Source: Cerina litoralis (lineage in GTDB: Bacteria > Bacteroidota > Bacteroidia > Flavobacteriales > Flavobacteriaceae). Taken from it: a stretch of DNA of 64,000 nucleotides. Under the pieces are notes generated by a model. The model did not search any database and was not told the origin of the DNA. It saw only the letters and a program-made list of their open reading frames with translations. The position numbers and the translations under genes were made by a program. Location of the stretch: contig JAIRBC010000001.1 of the NCBI GenBank assembly GCA_022008415.1, positions 1 through 64,000 of the forward strand, given 5' to 3'. Shown here piece after piece: positions 48,233 to 55,824 of the stretch. Position 1 is the stretch's first letter. Every line of letters starts with the position of its first letter.

Positions 48233-48305
48233 AACCGAATTTTTCTCATCCCAGGCACTTAAGCCCGCCTGAACGGAACGGGCAGGGGAGAAAAAATTCT
48301 CGGTT
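48233..48305. repeat. composite hairpin enclosing dispersed repeat copy 3
   Basis: Outer arms AACCGAATTTTTCTC (48233-48247) and GAGAAAAAATTCTCGGTT (48288-48305) can pair with a small bulge. They enclose the dispersed repeat CCCGCCTGAACG...GGGCAGG at 48264-48286. It begins 16 nt after the response-regulator stop, so it may also serve as a transcript end. Confidence 0.55.
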
Positions 48306-48409
48306 AAAAACTAAGGTCCAAAAAACCTTTATCCTTTAAGGTTAGGGTAAGAGGATAATCGACAATAAATTGTTTAGTAATATTTACATTGAACTAAAAA
48401 TAACGTATC

Positions 48410-49294
48410 GTGAAAAAACTGAGAAAAGAAGACATCAAACAAGAGGTGTTCGACCTCTATGACGATTATGCGCACAACAAGGTGCAACGACGGGAGTTTA
48501 TAGAAAATTTATCGCTTTATGCGGTTGGGGGTGTTACCGTTGCCTCGCTCCTGAGCTTTATGATGCCAAATTATAAGGATACGATGCTGGTAGACCAAAA
48601 CGATCCAAGGCTGGACTCTGACTTCATCACCTATAATTCGCCCAAGGGCGGTGGGGAAATCAAGGGTCTTTTATCCAAACCGAAGGGTGCCGAAGGAAAA
48701 TTGGGAGGTATTGTGGTGGTACACGAAAACAGGGGCCTCAACCCCTATATCGAAGATACGGCCAAAAGAGCCGCATTGGAAAGCTTTATTACCCTTGCCC
48801 CCGACGCGTTGAGCCCCCTGGGCGGATATCCCGGAAACGACGATAAAGGTCGGGAAATGCAACAAAAACGAGATCGTTACGAAATGTTGGAAGATTTTAT
48901 GGCCGCTTTTGACTACTTACGATCCCATAAGGATTGCAATGGCAAGATAGGGGTTGTCGGCTTTTGCTTTGGGGGATGGATCTCTAATATGATGGCGGTA
49001 AAGGTTCCCGATCTCACCGCGGCCGTGCCTTTCTATGGGGGGCAGCCCACTGAGGATATAGATAAAATCAATGCCCCTTTAAGGCTACATTTCGCCGGTC
49101 TTGACGATCGGGTAAACGCAGGATGGCCGGCCTATGAGGAAGGGTTAAAGCAATATGGCAAGGACTACGTCGCCTATGTGTATCCCAACGTCAACCACGG
49201 CTTTCACAATACGACTACTCCCCGCTACAACAAGGATGCCGCCGAATTGGCATGGGGACGGACCACGGATTTTTTTAAGGATAAATTGAGGTAA
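48410..49294 (+). CDS. dienelactone hydrolase family protein with Tat-like leader
   Basis: The 294-residue alpha/beta hydrolase starts with GTG. The first 60 residues contain QRREFIENLSLYAVGGVTV, a twin-arginine leader placed about 25 residues from the N-terminus, so it is probably exported folded. The catalytic nucleophile is the Cys of VGVVGFCFGGWISNMM near residue 188, the Asp is in FAGLDDRVNAGWPAYE near 230 and the His in YPNVNHGFHNTTTPRY near 262, the Cys-Asp-His triad of this family. Substrate is unknown. Confidence 0.9.
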   Translation: MKKLRKEDIKQEVFDLYDDYAHNKVQRREFIENLSLYAVGGVTVASLLSFMMPNYKDTMLVDQNDPRLDSDFITYNSPKGGGEIKGLLSKPKGAEGKLGGIVVVHENRGLNPYIEDTAKRAALESFITLAPDALSPLGGYPGNDDKGREMQQKRDRYEMLEDFMAAFDYLRSHKDCNGKIGVVGFCFGGWISNMMAVKVPDLTAAVPFYGGQPTEDIDKINAPLRLHFAGLDDRVNAGWPAYEEGLKQYGKDYVAYVYPNVNHGFHNTTTPRYNKDAAELAWGRTTDFFKDKLR

Positions 49295-49320
49295 CTTCCC
49301 TTTTATATGGTTGAATGGGC

Positions 49321-50943
49321 CTAATGGCTTCCTTGAACAAGGTCAAATAACTCCTTATCCAACTGGGGTTTTACCTCGCAAGTGTTGTCAAAATGCATGG
49401 TGGCCGTATTCTCACTAGTGTAGGCCGGCCAATAGGGAAGGTCAGAATGGCCCGGAGTTCCCGTCTTTGCAAAATTGATCCATGCGCGGCTCATTTTGTC
49501 CGCTAGGATATGTGCTTCCTTGCCCCCTCCGGTCATATGGTTGGCCAAATCTACATTGTCAAATACAAAGGGCAGATCCATACAGTGCAGTGCCTTATAT
49601 TTTCCATCGAAGACCGGGGATTGCCAGGTGAACAAATACATATAAACCGGAGCGCCACCTGCAATCATTGATTTTTGATTGGCTTGGGCAACAGCTCCAG
49701 GCCTGAACAAAGTGTCCACATCCAAAAGGTCGATGGCCTTTGTGTCGTCCGGGTATGCCTTTTTTACCGCAGCGATATAGGCCTCGGCCTTCTCCTTGTA
49801 TTGATCCCTGATCTGTGCCATGATTTGGTCGTCGGAGGCATTGGCAAAGCGCATGTTCGCAAATGGGGCAAATTCATTTTTGACGGTACCGATCAACAAC
49901 GGTATATCTTTTGAAAGTGCAAGAGCTTTATCCGAGCCCGTTTGAAAGGGTAGATCATCCCCGTCCACACTGGGGCCCCAGCTCAGACCAAATCCCATGA
50001 CCGGTTTTCCCGCAGCTTTCATTTTTGCCTCTACTTTCTTAAGTGCCTTTGAACTGGCGTCGGCCAAGTCACTAAATGGTATATCTTGTAATTTGTCTAC
50101 TTGTGAGGCATCAATTCCTAATATCGACAACGTTTCAGTAGTGATGGCTTGGGTATCTTCCTTCTCCAAAACTCCACTCCTAAAGGAACCGCTTTGGTTA
50201 ATCGCCTTATGGAACAGGCCTTTTGCTTTCGGCATTGCCATCAAGGTATTCACTTTGGCCCCACCCCCCGATTGACCAAAAATGGTTACGTTATCCGGGT
50301 CGCCGCCAAAATTAGAGATATTGTCCCTTACCCATTCCAAGGCCACCACCAAGTCCAAAATACTGTTGTTGGCAGAATGTTTGTATTTTTCACCATAGGC
50401 GGATAGGTCCAAAAAACCCAGCACGTTTAACCTGTGGTTGATGGAGACCACAACGACGTCTCCTTTTTTGCTTAAATTCTCCCCGTCGTAAGATGGCAGT
50501 TCATGACTTGATCCTGCCGTAAAACCACCACCGTGTATCCAAAAAAGAACCGGTCTTTTTTTGCCATCGGCAATACTGGGGGTCCAAACATTCAGGTTGA
50601 GGCAATTTTCATTTGTATAACCCCAATCGTGGTCAAAGACAAATTCGGATTCGTCCTGGACTTCGGTGGTTGGTGTCAATAAGGGCGCTACGGGTCCATA
50701 GGTAGTCGAGCTTCGAATCCCTTCCCAAGCATCGGGTTTAACGGCAGCTTCAAAGCGATTGGCTTTGGCATAGGGGATTCCCTTATAGTTGTATATTTTA
50801 TTATGGATGTAGCCGCGGACTTTTCCCGAATTGGTATTCGTAACCGCAACGTCCATTCCGGTCTGGATTTCCGATTGGGCGATTGTGGGTACAACGACCA
50901 GCATCATTATAATTGTCATAAGATGATTGAGTGCTTTTTTCAT
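49321..50943 (-). CDS. type B carboxylesterase, exported
   Basis: The 540-residue protein starts at ATG 50943 (MKKALNHLMTIIMMLVVV), a signal peptide ending near AQS; a start 10 codons earlier would only extend the leader. The type B esterase/lipase fold is shown by the oxyanion loop FWIHGGGFTAGS near residue 125, the nucleophile elbow VTIFGQSGGGAKVNTLM near 205, and the C-terminal LHCMDLPFVFDN segment with the catalytic His. It is convergent with the dienelactone-hydrolase gene, 26 nt apart. It could remove acyl groups from glycans or small esters. Confidence 0.9.
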   Translation of the reverse strand: MKKALNHLMTIIMMLVVVPTIAQSEIQTGMDVAVTNTNSGKVRGYIHNKIYNYKGIPYAKANRFEAAVKPDAWEGIRSSTTYGPVAPLLTPTTEVQDESEFVFDHDWGYTNENCLNLNVWTPSIADGKKRPVLFWIHGGGFTAGSSHELPSYDGENLSKKGDVVVVSINHRLNVLGFLDLSAYGEKYKHSANNSILDLVVALEWVRDNISNFGGDPDNVTIFGQSGGGAKVNTLMAMPKAKGLFHKAINQSGSFRSGVLEKEDTQAITTETLSILGIDASQVDKLQDIPFSDLADASSKALKKVEAKMKAAGKPVMGFGLSWGPSVDGDDLPFQTGSDKALALSKDIPLLIGTVKNEFAPFANMRFANASDDQIMAQIRDQYKEKAEAYIAAVKKAYPDDTKAIDLLDVDTLFRPGAVAQANQKSMIAGGAPVYMYLFTWQSPVFDGKYKALHCMDLPFVFDNVDLANHMTGGGKEAHILADKMSRAWINFAKTGTPGHSDLPYWPAYTSENTATMHFDNTCEVKPQLDKELFDLVQGSH

Positions 50944-51001
50944 TGTATTATTTATTTGTTGGGTTTGTATCACTTGTATTCTATAAAATTTGAGGGTCGA
51001 A

Positions 51002-52033
51002 TTAATTTTGATCGGTAGCCAATAATTCTAGCTTGTCATAAAAATCATTGAAAAGAAGGCGATTGTCCAATTGCGCGTATACCCTGATCTTCCGGCCCAA
51101 AAGATTGGTTTCGTACAGGCCTTCATCATTTATCTTGGGAGCTCTTTTTGTCACGTAGGGGCTAGAGGAGGGATCAGGTTCAAAAGAAGACTGCAGTGCC
51201 GTCAACAAAACCAACGGATTATCTCCAATGATATAGGTCTCCCCTGCAGGGATTTTCCACGAATTCATTATCTTGAAAGCGTCCGTCAGCGCTTGTGCCA
51301 AATAATTCCCCAAAGGTCCTTTGTTCCTTACCCGCAACATGAGCTCCGCTCGTGACATAATGGGCTGTCTGTAAACATTTCGCGGAACCTGCCATAAAGC
51401 AATATCCGATTTGTTGAAAATTACCTGTGCCGCGACCTTATCGATCCCCAAATTATATTCCAACGGTGTAGAGCCGGGAGGCGGTAAGGCAAGGTCGGCA
51501 TATTCGGGGCCCCCGATCCAGATCAAAGTGAGTTTTTTGGAAATTTTAGGTTCCAAAAGATAGGCGCTAGCTATATTGGTAAGGCCGCCGCCACAAACAA
51601 CATATAACGGCAAATCGGTATCCGTGCGAAGTGCTTCCTTAATGATGGCTTGTGCCGCATCGGAATTCACCGCAACGTTTACATCCTTTAGACTTTCGTT
51701 CTTGTCGGTATATACGGGGATGGTCTTGTCCAGGTGTAAAATTTTTAAGATTTCCATGGCTTTTTCACCGGCATATTCGGAAGTACCGGGGGCACCGAAA
51801 CCTTCGGTGTACAAATGGGAGGCTATAATTCCCCGAATTTCAACCGACGGAGAAAGTAAATGATGCGCCAATTGAAAAAGTCCATCCGGGTCCCCTCCCA
51901 GATCGTTGTCTATAATGACACGCATTCTGGGATCTATGGAAGCACCCAATGTAGATATTCCTTCCTGTGAATAACCGGTATACGAGGTAACGGTTGTAAA
52001 AAGCAACCAGGGTAAAAAACCAAAATGCTTCAT
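51002..52033 (-). CDS. nucleoside hydrolase-like protein, exported
   Basis: This 343-residue protein starts at ATG 52033 (MKHFGFLPWLLFTTVTSYTG), a signal peptide ending near YSQ. The calcium-binding N-terminal motif of nucleoside hydrolases appears as IIDNDLGGDPDGLFQLAHHL; the usual GDPDD ends here in GDPDG, so one acidic ligand is missing. Other stretches are LYVVCGGGLTNIASAYLLEP near residue 155 and LTLIWIGGPEYADLALPP near 178. It may be a ribosidase, or a related glycosidase that has drifted. It follows the carboxylesterase gene's orientation 58 nt upstream. Confidence 0.8.
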   Translation of the reverse strand: MKHFGFLPWLLFTTVTSYTGYSQEGISTLGASIDPRMRVIIDNDLGGDPDGLFQLAHHLLSPSVEIRGIIASHLYTEGFGAPGTSEYAGEKAMEILKILHLDKTIPVYTDKNESLKDVNVAVNSDAAQAIIKEALRTDTDLPLYVVCGGGLTNIASAYLLEPKISKKLTLIWIGGPEYADLALPPPGSTPLEYNLGIDKVAAQVIFNKSDIALWQVPRNVYRQPIMSRAELMLRVRNKGPLGNYLAQALTDAFKIMNSWKIPAGETYIIGDNPLVLLTALQSSFEPDPSSSPYVTKRAPKINDEGLYETNLLGRKIRVYAQLDNRLLFNDFYDKLELLATDQN

Positions 52034-52081
52034 GTCTTTTCTTTTATGGGTTACCAATAACTAGGATACTATCTAAAATGT

Positions 52082-52807
52082 TTATTGCTTCCCCTTAAAA
52101 CTGTATAGAAAAGGGGCCTTGTGCGCCTTTCCCTGAAAGAGCTTTTCGTGCCTTTCCAATACACCCATTGCCAACAATCTACGCTGAAAAGTAGTTCTAC
52201 GCAGCTTTTCCCCCAATATGGCCTCGTATACTTGCTGCAATTGTTTCATGGTAAATTTTGACGGCAATAGGTTCATGCCGACCAATTTTTTTTCCAAATT
52301 CTCGCGCAGGACCTGTAACGCCGTTTCCACGATTTCTCGATGGTCCATCATCAGGGTGGGCAGTTCGTTTATGCTGTACCAATTGATGCTGTCTGAAAGT
52401 GAATCCGGTTCGGGCGAAACCTCATCATAATTTATCAGGGCATAATGGGCAACGCTAAGGAATCGGTCCAACATCCATTCGTGCTTTATTAGATCAAGGC
52501 CGTTCTCTTCCAAGATACGTTTCATCGCTTCCGGATTCGATCGGGACAGGCTTCCAAATGTTCTAAATTGCTCTAAGTAGATATTCTCAAGACCGGTGCG
52601 TTCCTTCAGTCCCCGTTTTACAGCATTTTCCAAACTCTCGCTTTTTTTTACAAAGCCTCCGGGAAGGGCAAAAAGTCCGGTATTGTGGTATTCAAGAACC
52701 AAGATTTTGAGCTGCTTTCCATTGAACCCAAAGATAACGAGGTCGTAGGCCAGATTTTGGATAACATCCTCGCGCTCGATACTTTTTATAAACTTTTTTC
52801 CGGACAC
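52082..52807 (-). CDS. Nudix-domain transcriptional regulator (NrtR type)
   Basis: The protein combines a Nudix domain (about residues 15-145, GLFALPGGFVKKSESLENAV) with a C-terminal winged helix (FTMKQLQQVYEAILGEKLRRTTFQRRLLAMG), the layout of NrtR-type repressors; in Bacteroidota such proteins control sugar or NAD genes. The Nudix box is reduced: the segment KRGLKERTGL lacks the REXXEE pattern, so it is probably a sensor and not a hydrolase. The GTG at 52807 is chosen. Starts at 52855 (ATG) or 52876 (TTG) would add a hydrophobic tail, MFCGLIFLFFIWEKRF, foreign to the family. Confidence 0.85.
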   Translation of the reverse strand: MSGKKFIKSIEREDVIQNLAYDLVIFGFNGKQLKILVLEYHNTGLFALPGGFVKKSESLENAVKRGLKERTGLENIYLEQFRTFGSLSRSNPEAMKRILEENGLDLIKHEWMLDRFLSVAHYALINYDEVSPEPDSLSDSINWYSINELPTLMMDHREIVETALQVLRENLEKKLVGMNLLPSKFTMKQLQQVYEAILGEKLRRTTFQRRLLAMGVLERHEKLFQGKAHKAPFLYSFKGKQ

Positions 52808-52865
52808 GAATCTCTTTTCCCAAATAAAGAACAAAAAAATAAGACCACAAAACATTATTGTAACA

Positions 52866-53079
52866 TATTGAGACAATAATCTTCGTTATAAGCCAGAGTT
52901 TGGAGATCTAGAACTTCCTCGGGACGAATTACGAGGTATAAAGGTGAAAATCAATGACCTTCTGCCGCTTGCGGCTGTCAATACGGATCGTTGGTTTTCC
53001 GAGCACGCCTATTTGTTATCACCCGCCTTTCTCAACCCCGTAGAACCACACGCAATTGTTGCGGGACGAAAAACCTAAA
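52866..53079 (+). pseudogene. open frame without start, C-terminal gene fragment of unknown family
   Basis: After a TGA this frame stays open for about 70 codons to a TAA at 53077-53079 and reads like protein (PEFGDLELPRDELRGIKV, then LLSPAFLNPVEPHAIVAG). It has no ATG and overlaps the leader region of the Nudix gene on the other strand. I do not recognise the family. It looks like the 3' end of a lost gene. Confidence 0.35.
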
Positions 53080-53139
53080 TCACAGTTTGCTAAATAAGCT
53101 TTGAGAAAAATTAATTAACTTTAATAGATTTTAATAATA

Positions 53140-53155
53140 AGCGGTTTAAACCGCT
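53140..53155. promoter_or_regulatory. 16-bp perfect palindrome, operator candidate
   Basis: AGCGGTTTAAACCGCT is a perfect inverted repeat without a spacer. It ends 19 nt before the ATG at 53175, and a -7-like TAACTTTA lies about 15 nt upstream of it (one mismatch to TAnnTTTG). It would sit just after the transcription start. Confidence 0.4.
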
Positions 53156-53174
53156 TCAATCTAAAAACAGAACT

Positions 53175-53609
53175 ATGGCAACAGTAAATGTTTATTTAAC
53201 TTTTGAAGGTGACTGCGAGGCGGCTTTTAATTTTTACAGATCTGCTTTTGGGGGAGGGTTTAAAGATTTTAACCGATTTGGGGAGATGCCTCCACAGGAG
53301 GGGATGCCCACACCATCCGAGGAAATAAAAAATAGAATAATGCACGTGAGCCTCCCTATAAGTGCAGAAACAATTTTGATGGGCAGTGATACCATGCCCG
53401 GCATGAGCCCAAATATAACCGTAGGCAATAATTTTTCCATTTCGTTGGGCGTAAACTCTAAGGAAGAAGCAGATAAATTATGCGACTCTCTTTCGGCCGG
53501 CGGTAAAGTGACCATGCCCCTTGAAGTCACTTTTTGGGGCGCCTACTTTGGAATGTGGACGGACAAATTTGGTATCAACTGGATGGTCAACTACGATTTG
53601 CCCAAGTAA
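53175..53609 (+). CDS. VOC family (PhnB-like) protein
   Basis: The 144-residue protein has the paired beta-alpha-beta-beta-beta units of the vicinal-oxygen-chelate fold. It starts VNVYLTFEGDCEAAFNFYRS, continues with AETILMGSDTMPGM near residue 72 and ends GAYFGMWTDKFGINWMVNY, as in PhnB/YdcE-like proteins. The reaction is unknown. A second, broken VOC gene lies 180 bp further on. A perfect palindrome upstream of the start may be a repressor site. Confidence 0.88.
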   Translation: MATVNVYLTFEGDCEAAFNFYRSAFGGGFKDFNRFGEMPPQEGMPTPSEEIKNRIMHVSLPISAETILMGSDTMPGMSPNITVGNNFSISLGVNSKEEADKLCDSLSAGGKVTMPLEVTFWGAYFGMWTDKFGINWMVNYDLPK

Positions 53610-53814
53610 AAAATTGAAGTTTAAATTGGATCGATCTTTGAGAAAAGTCTTAGGTATTATTTTGCAAAAGATGTGGCGACAATAGAGCCGAAAGGAACAC
53701 GGTTACTACCTGTCCTACTTTTTTTATGTCGACCACAATCCGAAATAAACCAACGTATTCCTGGTCTTCCGGTAACTGGTGTTAAACCTTGGTAATCCCA
53801 ATTAAGGTAAAAAA

Positions 53815-54178
53815 ATGTCTAATAAGATATTTCCATGCTTGTGGTTTGACGGGGGAAGCGCAAGTGGCGTCTAAATTTGACTGTTCTATTTTTAAGAACC
53901 CAGCCATTATTTCGGACAACCAGACGGCGGTGATTTTTAAATTAAACGGTAAAAGGTTTATGGGACTAAATGGAGGTCCCCAATTTAATTTTACCGAAGC
54001 CTTATCCGGTGTGGTTGTATGCGAAACACAAGAGGAGATAGACCACTATTGGGACCATCCGACCTTGGAAGGTGAAAGCGAAGGACGTTGCGGTTGGTCA
54101 AGGGATAAGTTTGAGGTGTACTGGACCAAAGAACAAAAGATTGAACAAATTGCACAATGCAGAATTTTAATATACTAA
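53815..54178 (+). pseudogene. VOC/PhnB-like gene, frameshifted and internally deleted
   Basis: From ATG 53815 the frame reads SNKIFPCLWFDGGSASGV and stops, while the next frame carries on with GEAQVASKFDCSIFKNPAII. The shift lies in a run of five G residues at about 53850; with four G the reading would be PCLWFDGEAQVASKFD, the normal VOC N-terminus. Between FKN and IFKLNGKRFMGLNGGPQ about 20-25 residues of the usual fold are missing. The C-terminus (WSRDKFEVYWTKEQKIEQ) is also off. The tail overlaps the start of the FAD monooxygenase by 22 nt. Confidence 0.75.
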
Positions 54179-55302
54179 TCATTGGAGCCGGAATTGCGGG
54201 ACTAACTTTTGCCAATCTACTTAAAAGAGAAGGAGTCAATTTTAGAATAATTGAAAAAGAAACCAGCGACACTTTCAATAATTCGGGTTATATGCTTGGA
54301 TTACTTCCTCTTGGAGGTCGTGTACTAACAGAATTGGATTTGGAAAAAGAATATTTCGATCAAAGCATTGAAATGACCGACTACGAAATCCATAAGGAAA
54401 ACGGTAAACTGAACAAAGCCTATTCATTAAATTTCATAAACAAGAATTATGGTTCGTACCGAGGTATAGAACGAAAAAAGCTCGTCGAGATCTTGATAGA
54501 TGGCATCGAGAAGGCCCAAATTCTTTTTGGAATTACCGCTAATGAAATCAGACAAATAGACAATCTGGCAAACGTAACTTTCTCCGATGGCAAAAAAGAA
54601 AGTTTCGATTTGGTCATTGTCGCAGACGGTATCCATTCCGAAACAAGAAAATTACTTTGGAACGAAAAAGAATACAGCTACCGAGATACAAATTGGGGCG
54701 GATGGGTCGGCTGGTTGGAAAATCAAGAAATGGCCACTTATAAAGAATACTGGGGAGCTTCTTCGTTTATGGGCCTTTATCCCGTTAAAAATAAGGTCGG
54801 AGTCTTTCTCGGTGGTCCCAATGAATCAGTGAAAAAACAAGGGCTATATAATTTTGCAAAGAAAATCCAAAACGAAATCTTACCAGAATTCGATCTCATA
54901 CACAAAGCGCTAGATGTGCTCGCTTCAACTGAAAATCCATTTTATTGGGAATTTCATGATTGCAGGACGAACGATTGGAATAAAGGTAACGTAATTCTAC
55001 TGGGGGATGCAGCTTGCGGTTTTTTACCAACAGCGGGCGTTGGCGCATCTATGGCAATGGACTCTGCCTCTGCATTAGTGGACGAACTCTCCCGGACGGA
55101 TAAGGAACATTTGGAATACGGAATTAAAATGTACCTAAAAAGACAAAAAAAGAGAGTTGAAACCGCCCAAGAAGATTCGAGAAAACTGGGTGATTTAATG
55201 TTCGTAAAATCGAATTTGATAGCTGGAATCCGTGATTATGCGGTCCGGTTTTATTCCATTAAACAATTGGCGAAAAATATTAGCAAAACTATGGAAGGAT
55301 AA
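54157..55302 (+). CDS. FAD-dependent monooxygenase (TetX/PHBH type)
   Basis: This 381-residue protein has the FAD motif ILIIGAGIAGLTFANLLKREG at its N-terminus, the DG motif FDLVIVADGIHSETRKLLW near residue 150 and GNVILLGDAACGFLPTAGVGA near 277. These are the three marks of class A flavin monooxygenases that hydroxylate aromatic or polyketide-like compounds. It is intact although genes on both sides are decayed. Codon use looks more AT-rich than the neighbours, so it may have been acquired. The start lies inside the tail of the broken VOC gene. Confidence 0.9.
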   Translation: MQNFNILIIGAGIAGLTFANLLKREGVNFRIIEKETSDTFNNSGYMLGLLPLGGRVLTELDLEKEYFDQSIEMTDYEIHKENGKLNKAYSLNFINKNYGSYRGIERKKLVEILIDGIEKAQILFGITANEIRQIDNLANVTFSDGKKESFDLVIVADGIHSETRKLLWNEKEYSYRDTNWGGWVGWLENQEMATYKEYWGASSFMGLYPVKNKVGVFLGGPNESVKKQGLYNFAKKIQNEILPEFDLIHKALDVLASTENPFYWEFHDCRTNDWNKGNVILLGDAACGFLPTAGVGASMAMDSASALVDELSRTDKEHLEYGIKMYLKRQKKRVETAQEDSRKLGDLMFVKSNLIAGIRDYAVRFYSIKQLAKNISKTMEG

Positions 55303-55508
55303 AAGTAGACACCAAAAGACCTCAAATGGGCTATTTTATCGATCCAAGGGTTTAACAAAGACGAATCCAACTCAAAAAGTCTAGCATTTACCAGAAGTTC
55401 ACTTCTTGGTAAACGGCTAGTTGTGATATCCATTACTTCCTCGTCCGTACAAGAGAAAGTAGTTAATAATAATGCTATTGGTATAGTTGCGGATTTTAGC
55501 ATGTTCAT
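55251..55508 (-). pseudogene. possible remnant of a small lipoprotein gene
   Basis: On the minus strand the frame begins MNMLKSATIPIALLLTTFSC, a lipoprotein-type leader, followed by TDEEVMDITTSRLPRSE and then sequence without family resemblance that runs into the 3' end of the FAD monooxygenase gene. It is probably the 5' part of a lipoprotein gene cut by rearrangement. It might be chance. Confidence 0.35.
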
Positions 55509-55552
55509 TATACTAGCTTCCACCTTAGACCTTTGAAATCCCTTAAGGATTA

Positions 55553-55809
55553 ATCGTTAGGATTCCCCGATACCCTGCTTTTGGAAGACCATATATTGCA
55601 TGGCAAGGACGAATTGAGGTTTTAGCACATGGGCCTATTTTTTCGACCGAAGAAAGAAAAAGCAGGTTAAAATCCATAAAAACCAGATAGAAGGCTGCAA
55701 ACTGCCGATGTGGCCCTATACGCTTATCCATAGCGACAAAAAGCTATCCGAATGGGATAAGGAATTATCATTTAATTGGATAAATTCAACTCCTGACCGC
55801 CCGAATTAA
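55553..55809 (+). pseudogene. haem-binding-domain protein gene, frameshifted remnant
   Basis: Two frames together give the C-terminal half of a haem-binding domain protein (Haem_bd family). The first reads DHILHGKDELRF up to a TAG at about 55621; the next continues STWAYFFDRRKKKQVKIHKN and LPMWPYTLIHSDKKLSEWDK to a TAA at 55807-55809. One extra T in a TTTT run explains the shift. The CxxCH part expected upstream is missing. It ends 15 nt before the permease gene. Confidence 0.6.
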
Positions 55810-55824
55810 TTTAAAACCTAAATT

